Source of the DNA: Syntrophorhabdales bacterium
Lineage (GTDB): Bacteria; Desulfobacterota; Syntrophorhabdia; Syntrophorhabdales; Syntrophorhabdaceae
DNA: 45,428 nt
Assembly: GCA_018052995.1 (NCBI GenBank)
Contig: JAGPMK010000009.1
Coordinates: forward strand, 1-45,428
Direction of reading: 5' to 3'
The position numbers and the translations under genes were made by a program. Within the stretch, counting starts at the first letter, position 1, and every line of letters starts with the position of its first letter. Below, piece after piece: positions 26,557 to 36,691 of this stretch. The notes beneath the pieces were generated by a model. That model saw only the letters and a list, made by a program, of their open reading frames with translations, made no database searches and had not been told where the DNA came from.

Positions 26557-27873
26557 ATGGCGTATTTAAATCTAAACTTTGTTATAGAGCAGGTGGAGAA
26601 AGAAAAAGGGATACCGAAAAGCACGATTACCTCTGCCCTTGAAGAGGCTGTTCTTGCTGCCTCAAAGAAGAGATTTGGTGCAAATCTTGATCTTGAGGCA
26701 AGATATAACGAAGAGCTTGAAGAGATAGAGGTTTTTCAGTTCAAGACCGTTGTGGAAGAGGTTAAGGATCCTGAAACAGAGATAAGTCTTGATGAGGCGA
26801 GACAACAAGATCCGGAGTGTCTGCCTGGGGATAAGATTGGAACAAAGCTCGATACAAAAAAGCTTGGGAGGATAGCAGCCCAGACTGCAAAACAGGTTAT
26901 AATGGAGAAGGTTAAAAATGCAGAAAGCGATGTAATCTATGATGAGTTTAAAAATAAAAAAGGAGAGGTTGTTACAGGTTTTATACAGAGGGTAGAAAAG
27001 GGTTTTTATATAGTAAACCTAGGCAAAACAGAGGCTATACTTCCATTTAAGGAGACCATACCAAATGAGGTATTTAAACAGAAGGATAGAATAAAAGCAT
27101 ATATCCTTGACGTGGAAAAGAATCAAAAGAAGGGATGCACAATAACCCTATCAAGAAGTCATCCAGGTTTTCTGATGAAGCTTTTTGAGCTCGAGGTGCC
27201 AGAGATACAGGAAGGTTTAATAAGAATACTTAATGCAGTGAGGGAACCAGGTGAGAGGGCAAAGATATCTGTCCAGAGCGAGGACTTAGATGTTGACCCA
27301 ATTGGGGCGTGTGTAGGTGTCAAGGGATCAAGGGTTCAGGCGGTTGTTCAGGAGCTAAGAGGTGAAAAGATCGACATTATACCTTACAGCAAAGACCCTA
27401 CAAAGTTTGTATGCAATGCGCTGGCACCTGCAAGGGTCTCCAAGGTATACATTAATGAAGATGCTCGTTCTATGGAGATTATTGTAAATGATGATCAGTT
27501 ATCTCTTGCCATAGGGAAAAAAGGTCAGAATGTAAGGCTTGCGTCTAAACTTACAGGCTGGCGTATAGACATAAGTAGCGAATCGGAGGTGGAGATGTCA
27601 TCTAAAAAGGTTATTGATGAGCTTATGGATACCCTTAATATAAGTGAGATACTTGCAAGGATACTTTATGATGAATATCTCAGGGATATCCGGGATATAG
27701 CAAGGCTTACCACAGAAGAACTGAATAAGATAACAAGCATATCCATAGAAGATTGCCGTCGTATAATAGAAAATGCAAAGGCCGCTACTCGTAGTAGTAT
27801 TGAATCAAGCCAGGATTTTACAAAAGATAAACAGCCAGAATTGGCTAATTTAGTAGTTAAGTCTCGAGACTAA
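26557..27873 (+). CDS. nusA: Transcription termination/antitermination protein NusA
   Basis: 438 residues. The order is the N-terminal RNA polymerase-binding domain (VIEQVEKEKGIPKSTITSAL), S1 domain (about 135-200; GEVVTGFIQRVEKGFYIVNL), KH1 (GACVGVKGSRVQAVVQEL) and KH2 (LAIGKKGQNVRLASKLTGWR). A short helix-hairpin-helix tail comes last (LARILYDEYLRDIRDIARLT). The two acidic AR repeats of E. coli NusA are absent, as in most bacteria outside gamma-proteobacteria. It controls pausing and termination and probably its own operon. Confidence 0.96.
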   Translation: MAYLNLNFVIEQVEKEKGIPKSTITSALEEAVLAASKKRFGANLDLEARYNEELEEIEVFQFKTVVEEVKDPETEISLDEARQQDPECLPGDKIGTKLDTKKLGRIAAQTAKQVIMEKVKNAESDVIYDEFKNKKGEVVTGFIQRVEKGFYIVNLGKTEAILPFKETIPNEVFKQKDRIKAYILDVEKNQKKGCTITLSRSHPGFLMKLFELEVPEIQEGLIRILNAVREPGERAKISVQSEDLDVDPIGACVGVKGSRVQAVVQELRGEKIDIIPYSKDPTKFVCNALAPARVSKVYINEDARSMEIIVNDDQLSLAIGKKGQNVRLASKLTGWRIDISSESEVEMSSKKVIDELMDTLNISEILARILYDEYLRDIRDIARLTTEELNKITSISIEDCRRIIENAKAATRSSIESSQDFTKDKQPELANLVVKSRD

Positions 27874-27903
27874 TCTACAGGAGGAGATTATTTTAATATT
27901 ATT

Positions 27904-30567
27904 ATGGCAAAGATAAAGTTAACAGCCATTAAAAGTAATTTAACCGATGAGGACCTGCTTAGTAAGATAAAGGCAAAAAAAATCAATGCAAAGGTCAAGG
28001 GAAGGGAAAGAGAGGAACAAGGGCATCAGGGCCAGGAGAAAGAGAAGAATGAAAAGACCTCGCCGACTGGTGAAATAATAATAGAAAAAAGGATCTCCAC
28101 TGGTATTATAAGGCGAAGAGTACAGCCCTCACCTGCTGAAAAAGAAAAGCTGGAGATAAAAGAAGGGGAGATTGAGGTAAAGGAAAGGATTGAGGTAAAG
28201 CCTGAGGTAAGAGGTGAGGAGAGAGGCACTATCATCATTGAGCCCACCATCAAGGTTGACAAAGAAAAAGAGAAGAAAACTATACAGGTAGTAAAGAAAG
28301 GTGATGAAAAACTTATCTCATTGATCGAAGAGCCAGCCATAACTGAATCAGAATCTAAAGAAATAAAGGAAGAGATAGAACATAAACACGAAGAAAGAGA
28401 AAAAGAGGCAGAGCAACCAATAATAAAAGACCTTTTAACCGACCAGCCAAAAGGTGATATTGAATCTATTGGTAAAGAAAAGAGCGAGGAGATCACAAAG
28501 GTTCTTGAGGAGCACTATAAACAGGAACTGGAAAAGGGTATTGATTTAGGCGGTGAGGAAGAGGGAAAAAAGAAAAAAAAGACAGAGAAGCTGCTTAAAA
28601 AGATTGAGGAGCAGGACCAGGAAGAAACAAGGTTAAAGAAAAAGGGTATCGTTAAGAAAAAGGTTATTATAAAAGAGGATGAGTTTTATGCCTTTAAAAG
28701 GCAGAGACCAAAGCCAGGGGGCCCGTTAAAACGGGATAAGAGAGAGAGAAAGGAAGAAGAGAAAAGGGAGACCGATGAGAAGGTTCAGGAGATAAAACCT
28801 GCTAAAAGGGTTATAAAAATTAGAGATGAGATTCAAGTAAGTGAACTTGCAAAGAAAATGGGCGTCAAGGCACAAGATGTAATAGCAAAGCTTCTCTCCC
28901 TTGGTGTGCTTTCAGCAATCAACCAAAATATAGACTTCGATACATCCTATCTTGTGGCATCTGAATTTGGTTTTGAGGTAGAAAAGGTTACATCCATAGA
29001 GGATGATTTTCTTGCTATGGAAGAGGGGCAGGAAGATGGGCCTGAGAAATTAAAGCCAAGACCTCCTGTGGTAACAATAATGGGTCATGTAGACCACGGG
29101 AAAACCCTTTTGTTGGATACCATAAGGCATACCAATGTTGCAGAGCATGAGGCAGGAGGCATTACTCAGCATATAGGTGCCTATGTAGTAAATGTGGATG
29201 GCAGGGATATTGTGTTTGTAGATACGCCAGGACACGAGGCATTTACTGCTATGAGGGCAAGGGGCGCAAAGGTTACAGACATTGTTGTTCTTGTTGTTGC
29301 TGCAGATGATGGTGTTATGCCGCAGACGGTAGAGGCTATAAACCATGCAAAGGCAGCCAATGTTCCAATAATTGTGGCAATAAACAAGATAGATAAAGAA
29401 AATGCCAATATTGATAGGGTAATAAAAGATCTTTCTACATATGAACTTATCCCCGAGGAATGGGGAGGCACTACCTTATTTGCTAAGATATCAGCAAAAA
29501 AGAAGATAGGCATTAAAGAGCTCCTTGAACTGATAATATTACAGGCAGATATGCTGGAATTAAAGGCCAACCCCGATAAGCATGCAAGGGGTATTATAAT
29601 AGAATCAGAGCTTGACAGGGGTCATGGTCCTGTGGGGACAGTAATAATACAGGAAGGCACTCTTAAGATACAGGATCCCTTTATAGCTGGTCATATGTTC
29701 GGAAGGGTTAGGGCAATGATTGATGATAAGGGTAAACGGATAACCGCTGCCCCCCCATCTACCCCGGTTCTTGTGGTTGGTTTCCAGGAGGTGCCCCATG
29801 CAGGTGACAGGTTTATCGTAACCACAGAGGAAAGATACGCTAAGGAGCTTTCAAGGTATAGACAGGAAAAGATTAGGGAGAGAGAGGTCATAAAAAGCTC
29901 AAGAACTACCCTTGAAGAACTTTACACAAAGATGGGTGGCTCTGAAAAGGTCGTTCTCAATGTGATTTTGAAGGGCGATGTCAGGGGGACAATAGATGCC
30001 ATTGTAGAGGTCCTAAAAAAGATGTCTAATGAAAAGGTAGAGATACAGATAGTCCATAGTGGCGTGGGGGCAATAACAGAAACAGATGTGAATCTTGCCA
30101 TGGCATCAGGGGCAGTTATTATAGGATTCAATGTAAAGCCAATAGGCAAGGCACAAGCCCTTGCAGAACACGAAAAGATAGAGATTAGGACATATTCCAT
30201 TATATACGAGATGATCGATGACCTCAAAAAGGCAATGGAGGGTTTATTAGCACCAAAAATTGTGGAGACTGATATTGGAAAGGCAGAGGTGAGAAGGGTA
30301 TTCACCATTTCAAAGACAGGTAATATCGCAGGATGCTATGTCCTTGAGGGCAAGGTAGTAAGAAATTCCTTTGCACGGGTGAAAAGAGATGGTGACAGCG
30401 TGTTTATAGGCAAGATAGATTCACTAAAAAGGTTTAAGGATGATGTCAAAGAGGTTCAGTCAGGATATGAGTGTGGTATAGTCCTGGATAATTTCAATGA
30501 CATCCAGGAAGGGGACATTTTGGAGTTTTTTGTTCAGGAGAAAGAAAGGCAGACCCTTGATGGGTAA
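27904..30567 (+). CDS. infB: Translation initiation factor IF-2
   Basis: 887 residues. The first 300 or so are Lys/Glu-rich and low in complexity. The IF2N domain follows (VSELAKKMGVKAQDVIAKLL), then the GTPase with G1 GHVDHGKT (about 394), G3 DTPGHEAF (about 439) and NKID (about 493), and C-terminal beta and fMet-tRNA-binding domains. It delivers initiator tRNA to the 30S subunit. AGGAGG lies 19 bases before ATG 27904, with no canonical in-frame start nearer, only ATT codons (27898, 27901). The start is therefore slightly uncertain, although the N-terminus MAKIKLTAIK looks natural. Confidence 0.96.
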   Translation: MAKIKLTAIKSNLTDEDLLSKIKAKKINAKVKGREREEQGHQGQEKEKNEKTSPTGEIIIEKRISTGIIRRRVQPSPAEKEKLEIKEGEIEVKERIEVKPEVRGEERGTIIIEPTIKVDKEKEKKTIQVVKKGDEKLISLIEEPAITESESKEIKEEIEHKHEEREKEAEQPIIKDLLTDQPKGDIESIGKEKSEEITKVLEEHYKQELEKGIDLGGEEEGKKKKKTEKLLKKIEEQDQEETRLKKKGIVKKKVIIKEDEFYAFKRQRPKPGGPLKRDKRERKEEEKRETDEKVQEIKPAKRVIKIRDEIQVSELAKKMGVKAQDVIAKLLSLGVLSAINQNIDFDTSYLVASEFGFEVEKVTSIEDDFLAMEEGQEDGPEKLKPRPPVVTIMGHVDHGKTLLLDTIRHTNVAEHEAGGITQHIGAYVVNVDGRDIVFVDTPGHEAFTAMRARGAKVTDIVVLVVAADDGVMPQTVEAINHAKAANVPIIVAINKIDKENANIDRVIKDLSTYELIPEEWGGTTLFAKISAKKKIGIKELLELIILQADMLELKANPDKHARGIIIESELDRGHGPVGTVIIQEGTLKIQDPFIAGHMFGRVRAMIDDKGKRITAAPPSTPVLVVGFQEVPHAGDRFIVTTEERYAKELSRYRQEKIREREVIKSSRTTLEELYTKMGGSEKVVLNVILKGDVRGTIDAIVEVLKKMSNEKVEIQIVHSGVGAITETDVNLAMASGAVIIGFNVKPIGKAQALAEHEKIEIRTYSIIYEMIDDLKKAMEGLLAPKIVETDIGKAEVRRVFTISKTGNIAGCYVLEGKVVRNSFARVKRDGDSVFIGKIDSLKRFKDDVKEVQSGYECGIVLDNFNDIQEGDILEFFVQEKERQTLDG

Positions 30568-30569
30568 TT

Positions 30570-30869
30570 ATGATTGTTGGCGTTTCAACGATTGAGATTT
30601 TTTTACCTGATAGTCAATCATTAAAGGATAAGAGACAGGCAGTGAAAAAGATTATTGAAAAGACGAGGATGAGGTTCAATATATCCATAGCGGATTTCAG
30701 CCAGAATAATCTGTGGCAGAGGGTAAAGATAGGTTTTTCTGTTGTTGGAATAAACAAAGACCACATTGATGCTGCTATTGAAGATATAAATAATTATATT
30801 GAATCTCTGTATATAGGCAAGATTATAGACACGAACTCTGAGATTATTATTTTGGGGAATGAGATATAG
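30570..30869 (+). CDS. DUF503/YlxP family protein
   Basis: 99 residues matching YlxP, with IVGVSTIEIFLPDSQSLKDK and RFNISIADFSQNNLWQRVKI. The family commonly sits between infB and rbfA, as here, and is thought to aid ribosome assembly, but its molecular role is not established. ATG 30570 follows the infB stop by two bases and the end overlaps rbfA by 11. Confidence 0.93.
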   Translation: MIVGVSTIEIFLPDSQSLKDKRQAVKKIIEKTRMRFNISIADFSQNNLWQRVKIGFSVVGINKDHIDAAIEDINNYIESLYIGKIIDTNSEIIILGNEI

Positions 30870-31209
30870 AAGGTTAAGGGTCCAGGATCAGCTAAGGGAG
30901 GAGGTCTCTCAGATACTTTTTAAGGATATTAAAGACCCTGGCCTTGGTTTTGTAACAATACTGGAGGTAAAACTCACCGAAGACCTTAAGATTGCAAAGA
31001 TTTTTTGTTCTATCTATGGTGGTGATGATGAAAAAACAAGGTCAATGGCAGCGCTTAATAGGTCTAAGGGGTATATAAGGTTTCTTTTAGGACAGAGGGT
31101 AAAGCTAAGATATACACCTGATATAATCTTTATTCTCGATGATACATATGAAAAGGCGGCAAGGATAGAGGAGATTTTAAGAAGGGAGAGGGATGCTAAG
31201 ACAGATTAA
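30859..31209 (+). CDS. rbfA: Ribosome-binding factor A
   Basis: 116 residues of the KH-like RbfA fold: MRYRRLRVQDQLREEVSQIL, DPGLGFVTILEVKLTEDLKI, and DDTYEKAARIEEILRRER at the end. It binds the 30S platform during late maturation of 16S rRNA. ATG 30859 lies within the ylxP end, directly behind TTTTGGGG with almost no spacing, so translation probably depends on coupling. Confidence 0.95.
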   Translation: MRYRRLRVQDQLREEVSQILFKDIKDPGLGFVTILEVKLTEDLKIAKIFCSIYGGDDEKTRSMAALNRSKGYIRFLLGQRVKLRYTPDIIFILDDTYEKAARIEEILRRERDAKTD

Positions 31210-32149
31210 AAGCAGGGTAGAGCAAGGGAGCAGGTTTCTTATAACCACCCATATTGACCTTGATGGTGATGCTGTTGGGTCATGTTTTTCCCTCTACTGG
31301 GCACTTAAATCCCTTGAAAAAGAGGTGTTTGTATATTTCAGGGATAAGATACCATATAAATATAGATTTCTCCCAGGCCCAGCAGGGCATCAGTTAATCT
31401 TAAATACCTTGCCGGTGGACGAATATGATAATGTTTTTGTCCTTGACTGCGGTGACCTTTACAGGGTGGGAGAGGACTATGAAGGGCTTAAGAAGAGTAA
31501 TGCCTTTATAGTAAATATAGACCATCATAATACAAACAGCATTTTTGGAGATATAAATTTTGTAGATGAAAATGCCTCATCTACAGCAGAGATAATGTAT
31601 GATCTATTTAGATATCTTGTAATCGATATATCGCATGAGATGGCAGTAAATATTTACACTGCCGTATTAACAGATACCGGTTCATTTAGGTATGATAATA
31701 CAACCAATAAGGCATTCAGTATATGCGAGCACATGACAAGGATAGGTGTTAGGCCCTCTTTTGTTGCTGAAAAGGTATATGAGAGTCATCCTAAAGAGAG
31801 GTTTCTACTTCTTGGTAAGGTTTTGGATACCATCGAGATATGTAGCAATGGGAGGGTGGTAATAGCATACATAACAAGGGAGATGTTTCAGGCTACAGGT
31901 GCTACAGAGGAGCATTCAGATGGGTTTGTAGAATATTTAAAAGAGATTGAGGGGATAGATATAGCGGTTCTTATAAGGCAGTTGGACAACGGAAGATGTA
32001 AACTCAGCATGAGGTCTAAGGATGGGGCAGATGTAGCGGGTATCTGTAGATTATTCGGCGGCGGGGGACATAAAAAGGCAGCAGGATGTTATGTCGATGG
32101 GGATATAGAGCAGGTAAAAAAAAGATTTTTAGAGGTCATAAATATTTAG
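31193..32149 (+). CDS. nrnA: DHH-family oligoribonuclease/pAp phosphatase
   Basis: 318 residues. DHH domain motifs are THIDLDGDAVGS near the N-terminus and the signature NIDHHNTN (about 109). The DHHA1 domain has RLFGGGGHKKAAGCYVDG. NrnA degrades nano-RNAs and often dephosphorylates pAp. It sits between rbfA and truB as in many bacteria and overlaps rbfA by 17 bases, behind GGGAGAGGG. Confidence 0.92.
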   Translation: MLRQIKSRVEQGSRFLITTHIDLDGDAVGSCFSLYWALKSLEKEVFVYFRDKIPYKYRFLPGPAGHQLILNTLPVDEYDNVFVLDCGDLYRVGEDYEGLKKSNAFIVNIDHHNTNSIFGDINFVDENASSTAEIMYDLFRYLVIDISHEMAVNIYTAVLTDTGSFRYDNTTNKAFSICEHMTRIGVRPSFVAEKVYESHPKERFLLLGKVLDTIEICSNGRVVIAYITREMFQATGATEEHSDGFVEYLKEIEGIDIAVLIRQLDNGRCKLSMRSKDGADVAGICRLFGGGGHKKAAGCYVDGDIEQVKKRFLEVINI

Positions 32150-33034
32150 ATGAATGGTTTTCTTATAGTTGACAAGAGCCCTGGTATCTCCTCATATGAT
32201 GTTATAAGGAGATTGAAAAGGTTATCAAGATTTAAAAAAATTGGTTACATAGGCACCCTTGACAAGAATGCTACAGGTGTCCTACCTGTGGCAATCAATG
32301 AGGGTGTAAAATTGATACCCCTTCTTGAAGACTATGAAAAGGTATATAAGGCAAGAGTTTTGCTTGGTGTCCAGACAGATACCTATGATATAGAGGGTAA
32401 GGTACTCTCTGAAAAACCCGTGACTGAATATAAAATAGATGATATAGAAGGTGTCTTAAGAGGTTTTCTAGGGGATATAACCCAGAAGGTTCCTATGTTT
32501 TCGTCAAAAAAAGTCAATAGAAGACCACTATATAAGCTGGCAAGAAAGGGCATAGAGATTGACCCCCCTGAGAAGAATGTCCGTATCTATAATATATCCA
32601 TAAAAGATTATTCCCATCCATATGTGGATATAGAGGTAACATGTTCAAAGGGGACCTATATAAGGTCCCTGGCAAATGATTTTGGCAATATCCTTGGTTG
32701 CGGGGCAACCCTTTTTTCCTTAAAAAGGACAAAACATGGAGAGTTTACATCGGAAATGAGTATAGATATAGATGAAATCAAAAACGAAGCAGACCTTGAA
32801 AGGTGCCTGATACCCCTTAAGGATGTCCTTCCCCACATGAACAGGGTAACGATAGATAATCAGTTCGAAAGGTTTTTAAGGCAGGGTATGCCTGTCCCTA
32901 TTATGAGCAATACAGACATTAACAGGAATGATGAATTTGTCAAACTGTTTAACAGAAGAAATGAATTAATAGCCATAGGTTTCACTGACACAAAAACAAA
33001 TACAATAAAGGTAAAAAGACTTATAAACAATTAA
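32150..33034 (+). CDS. truB: tRNA pseudouridine(55) synthase
   Basis: 294 residues. The catalytic Asp is residue 38 in [13 protein letters not shown]. Other family parts are [39 protein letters not shown] and [16 protein letters not shown], with a C-terminal PUA-like tail. It makes Psi55 in the tRNA T loop. One oddity: the His normally before the catalytic loop (GHTGTLD) is Tyr33 here (GYIGTLD). ATG follows the nrnA stop with no gap. Confidence 0.93.
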   Translation: MNGFLIVDKSPGISSYDVIRRLKRLSRFKKIGYIGTLDKNATGVLPVAINEGVKLIPLLEDYEKVYKARVLLGVQTDTYDIEGKVLSEKPVTEYKIDDIEGVLRGFLGDITQKVPMFSSKKVNRRPLYKLARKGIEIDPPEKNVRIYNISIKDYSHPYVDIEVTCSKGTYIRSLANDFGNILGCGATLFSLKRTKHGEFTSEMSIDIDEIKNEADLERCLIPLKDVLPHMNRVTIDNQFERFLRQGMPVPIMSNTDINRNDEFVKLFNRRNELIAIGFTDTKTNTIKVKRLINN

Positions 33035-33044
33035 GGAGGAAGAG

Positions 33045-33314
33045 ATGGCACTTACTTCAGCCCAGAAAAGAAGGATAATCGATGATTTCAGAACCCACGA
33101 GAAGGATACAGGTTCCCCTGAGGTGCAGATTGCTATTCTTACAGAGCGCATAAGGTCATTGACAGAACATTTTAAGAAATTTTCAAATGACCATAATTCC
33201 AGGAGAGGGCTACTTGTTCTTGTGGGAACACGAAGGAGGCTGCTTGGTTATCTGAAGGAAAAGAATATCGAGAGATACAAAAAATTAATAGACAGACTTG
33301 GATTAAGAAAATAA
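33045..33314 (+). CDS. rpsO: 30S ribosomal protein S15
   Basis: 89 residues, exactly standard length: [20 protein letters not shown], then [16 protein letters not shown] and [19 protein letters not shown]. It binds 16S rRNA helix 22 early in assembly. An ideal AAGGAGGA precedes ATG 33045. It lies upstream of pnp, the classic rpsO-pnp pair. Confidence 0.98.
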   Translation: MALTSAQKRRIIDDFRTHEKDTGSPEVQIAILTERIRSLTEHFKKFSNDHNSRRGLLVLVGTRRRLLGYLKEKNIERYKKLIDRLGLRK

Positions 33315-33335
33315 AAATCTGATTGGAGTTTAAAG

Positions 33336-35426
33336 ATGGAAGAGATTATCAAGATAGACTATGCTGGCAGGGAACTGAGTATAAGCACAGGGTCTATCGC
33401 AAAACAGGCAAATGGAAGTGTGGTGGTAAGATATGCAGATACAGTGGTTCTTGTGACTGCCGTAATGGATAAAAAACAATCGGACAGGGACTTCCTCCCC
33501 CTTGTAGTCAACTACCAGGAGATGTCCTACGCAGCTGGAAAATTTCCAGGTGGTTTTTTCAAAAGAGAGGGAAGACCATCGGATAGAGAGGTATTAATGT
33601 CCCGTCTTATAGATAGACCATTGAGACCTCTTTTCCCTAAAGGCTTCAACAATGAGGTCCAGATCATAGCAACGGTGCTCTCTGCAGACCAGGAGAATGA
33701 CCCTGCCATATTGGGGATACTTGGTGCATCCTGTGCCCTTATGATATCTGAGATACCCTTTGAGGGTCCCATGGCAGGGGTAAAGATTGGGAGAAAAGAC
33801 GGCAAATTCATAATAAATCCCTCCCTTGAAGATTTAGAGCAGAGCGATTTAGATATAGTTATGACAGGTACAAAAGATGCAATAATAATGGTGGAGGGCT
33901 CTGCAAAATTTATAAGCAGTGAAGACCTCATAGAGGCTATACATTTTGGCCACCAGAACATAAGCCCCCTGATTGAGTGTCAGAACAGATTAAGGGAAAG
34001 GGCAGGAAAAGAAAAGTGGATCTTTGAGAAATCGGATAGCGAAGGCAAGATAAAGGCAGAGATAGAACAGAAGATACAGACGGATATTATAGAGGCACTC
34101 ACATTATCATCAAAGGCTATGCGGACAGATAGGCTCAATGCAATATTCGCCAGTATTACAAAGGAATACCCTGAGACAGACGAGATACTTATAAAATCAT
34201 GTTTTGAGGACATAACAAGACATATAATGAGACAGCAGCTTATCGCAAATGGAACGAGGATAGATGGCAGAAAAAGCGATGAGATAAGAGATATAACATG
34301 TGCTGTAGGCATTCTTCCAAGGACCCACGGATCTGCATTGTTCACAAGGGGCGAGACCCAGGCGCTTGCAGTAACAACTATGGGCACATCAGAGGATGAA
34401 CAAAAGGTTGAATCACTCCACGAGGGCGAGACATTCAAGACCTTTATGCTACATTATAATTTCCCTCCGTTTTCTGTGGGAGAGATAGCCATGCTCAGGG
34501 GTCCTTCAAGACGAGAGATAGGGCATGGAAATCTTGCTGAAAGGGCATTGTCCCCTGTTCTTCCATCAAGAGAGGAATTTCCTTATACAATAAGGATTGT
34601 ATCTGAGATCCTTGAATCAAATGGTTCCTCTTCCATGGCAACTGTCTGTAGTGGCTGTCTGTCATTAATGGATGCTGGGGTTCCTATAAAGGATACAGTA
34701 GCAGGGATTGCTATGGGTCTTGTGAAAGAGGATGAGCACGAGATTGTCCTCTCCGATATACTCGGTGACGAAGACCATATGGGTGACATGGATTTCAAGA
34801 TCGCAGGGACAAAAAATGGTATAACCGCTATTCAGATGGACATAAAGATCAAAGGTATAACAAAGGAGATTATGTCAAAGGCGGTTGCCCAGGCGCAGAA
34901 GGGGATTTTTCATATACTGGATATAATGCATAAAACCCTTAATAAACCAAGGGATTCGCTGTCACCTTATGCCCCTAGGATATTTACAATTCACATAAAT
35001 CCTGACAGGATAAGGGATGTCATAGGTCCTGGAGGCAAGGTGATAAAAGGTATAATAGAACAGACAGGTGTTAAGATAGACATAGAAGACTCTGGTGTTG
35101 TGAGCATTGCATCCAATGATGAGTCATCAGCCAGCGAGGCGATTAGAATAATAAAGCAACTGACAAAAGAGGTAGAGGTTGGGGATGTCTATCTTGGTAA
35201 GGTAAAAAAGGTCCTTGATTCAGGCGTTGTTGTAGATATTATGCCTAACGTGGACGGCTTTGTCCATATAAGTCAGCTTGCCGAAGGATATGTTAAAAAG
35301 GCATCTGATATTGTAAAAGAAAGGGATGAGATGCTTGTAAAGGTTATCGAGGTGGAACCAAATGGTAGGATAAGGCTCTCAAGAAAGGCTATCTTAAATG
35401 AGAAACAGGAAAAGAAAAACAGATAA
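33336..35426 (+). CDS. pnp: Polyribonucleotide nucleotidyltransferase
   Basis: 696 residues. Two RNase PH domains (SYAAGKFPGGFFKREGRPSD; NFPPFSVGEIAMLRGPSRRE) flank a helical domain. A KH domain (IRDVIGPGGKVIKGIIEQTG) and a C-terminal S1 domain (VGDVYLGKVKKVLDSGVVVD) follow. It degrades RNA 3' to 5' with phosphate. Start and length are ordinary. Confidence 0.97.
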   Translation: MEEIIKIDYAGRELSISTGSIAKQANGSVVVRYADTVVLVTAVMDKKQSDRDFLPLVVNYQEMSYAAGKFPGGFFKREGRPSDREVLMSRLIDRPLRPLFPKGFNNEVQIIATVLSADQENDPAILGILGASCALMISEIPFEGPMAGVKIGRKDGKFIINPSLEDLEQSDLDIVMTGTKDAIIMVEGSAKFISSEDLIEAIHFGHQNISPLIECQNRLRERAGKEKWIFEKSDSEGKIKAEIEQKIQTDIIEALTLSSKAMRTDRLNAIFASITKEYPETDEILIKSCFEDITRHIMRQQLIANGTRIDGRKSDEIRDITCAVGILPRTHGSALFTRGETQALAVTTMGTSEDEQKVESLHEGETFKTFMLHYNFPPFSVGEIAMLRGPSRREIGHGNLAERALSPVLPSREEFPYTIRIVSEILESNGSSSMATVCSGCLSLMDAGVPIKDTVAGIAMGLVKEDEHEIVLSDILGDEDHMGDMDFKIAGTKNGITAIQMDIKIKGITKEIMSKAVAQAQKGIFHILDIMHKTLNKPRDSLSPYAPRIFTIHINPDRIRDVIGPGGKVIKGIIEQTGVKIDIEDSGVVSIASNDESSASEAIRIIKQLTKEVEVGDVYLGKVKKVLDSGVVVDIMPNVDGFVHISQLAEGYVKKASDIVKERDEMLVKVIEVEPNGRIRLSRKAILNEKQEKKNR

Positions 35427-35431
35427 AAGCG

Positions 35432-36691
35432 ATGTATAGAAAGACCATACTTGATAATGGTATAACTATTGTTACAGAGTCAATACCGTATTTTTCAACA
35501 ATATCAATGGGCCTGTGGTGGCAGGCAGGCAGCAGGTTTGAGCAAGAGTCTAATAATGGCATCTCCCACTTCATTGAGCATATGCTTTTTAAAGGCACTC
35601 AAAAAAGAACTGCATATGATATCGCAAGGGAGATAGATGCAAGGGGGGGGCTAATAAACGCCTTCACAGGTAAGGAATACTCCTGTCTCTACGTAAAGGT
35701 TTTGAAAAAAGATATGGAGATTGCCATCGATATCCTTTCTGATATGTATAAGAATTCACTTTTTGATGATGAGGATATGGAAAGGGAGAGATATGTTATT
35801 GCCCAGGAGATAAAGATGGTGGAGGACAGCCCAGAGGAATATATATACGACATATTCAATGCATACTATTTCTGCAATCACCCTCTTGGCATGACAATAC
35901 TGGGTAGGCAGGAAAATATAGAGATGTTTAATAGGGACGTACTTGTTGACTACTTTAAAAGATTCTATAGCACAAAACGGTTGATAATAACAGCTACAGG
36001 CAGGGTTGACCACAGCGATTTTGCTGAAAAGATTAAAAAAGCCTTTGAAGGCTCTAACAAGTCAGATACAAAGGTAGATGATGCAGGGATACCTGCCACT
36101 GGAAAGACAATAAACTTGATTGAAAGGGATCTAGAACATACATATCTGTGCCTGGGCACCGAAGGTTTGAGCCAGATGGATAAGAGACGCTATTGCCTAT
36201 ATGTCCTTAATACTATAATTGGAGGCAGCACAAGCTCCCATCTCTTTCAGGATATAAGGGAAAAAAGAGGGCTTGTCTACAATATATACTCATACGTTAA
36301 CTGCTACAGAGATACAGGAACCTTTGGCATATCCACATCAACCTCTGAAGAGTCTGTTATTGAGGTTTTAGCCCTTCTTAGGGATGAGATAATCCGGATA
36401 AGGAGAGACGGTATAACGGATAGTGAGCTTGAATTTTCAAAGAATCACATAAAAGGTAATATCTTCATGTCTCTTGAAAGCTCTGATGCAAGAATGGGAA
36501 GACTTGCAAAAAATGAGATATATTTTGGGGATTACATCCCTATCAAAGAGACGCTGAGAGAGATAGATAGAATCAAGAAGAGGGATGTAAATGAGGTTAT
36601 TGAGGTAATGCTGGATGATATGGATGATATATCCCTGACCATCCTCGGAAAGGCAGACATAAAAGCAATCGAGGACATATGGAAAAATTGA
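35432..36691 (+). CDS. M16 family zinc peptidase
   Basis: 419 residues. The inverted zinc motif HFIEH is at about 45-49, with the downstream Glu about 75 residues later (ERYVIAQEIKM). The second, inactive half includes IREKRGLVYNIYSYVNCYRD. This single-chain M16B type usually sits after pnp in this gene order. Its substrate is unclear and it is sometimes called a processing peptidase. No signal peptide is visible, so it is probably cytoplasmic. Its stop overlaps the dut start. Confidence 0.92.
   Translation: MYRKTILDNGITIVTESIPYFSTISMGLWWQAGSRFEQESNNGISHFIEHMLFKGTQKRTAYDIAREIDARGGLINAFTGKEYSCLYVKVLKKDMEIAIDILSDMYKNSLFDDEDMERERYVIAQEIKMVEDSPEEYIYDIFNAYYFCNHPLGMTILGRQENIEMFNRDVLVDYFKRFYSTKRLIITATGRVDHSDFAEKIKKAFEGSNKSDTKVDDAGIPATGKTINLIERDLEHTYLCLGTEGLSQMDKRRYCLYVLNTIIGGSTSSHLFQDIREKRGLVYNIYSYVNCYRDTGTFGISTSTSEESVIEVLALLRDEIIRIRRDGITDSELEFSKNHIKGNIFMSLESSDARMGRLAKNEIYFGDYIPIKETLREIDRIKKRDVNEVIEVMLDDMDDISLTILGKADIKAIEDIWKN

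Noticed and set aside
28026-28496. 156-codon minus-strand frame opposite infB
   Set aside because: Ser/Phe-rich complement of the Lys/Glu-rich infB N-terminal region; a composition artefact.
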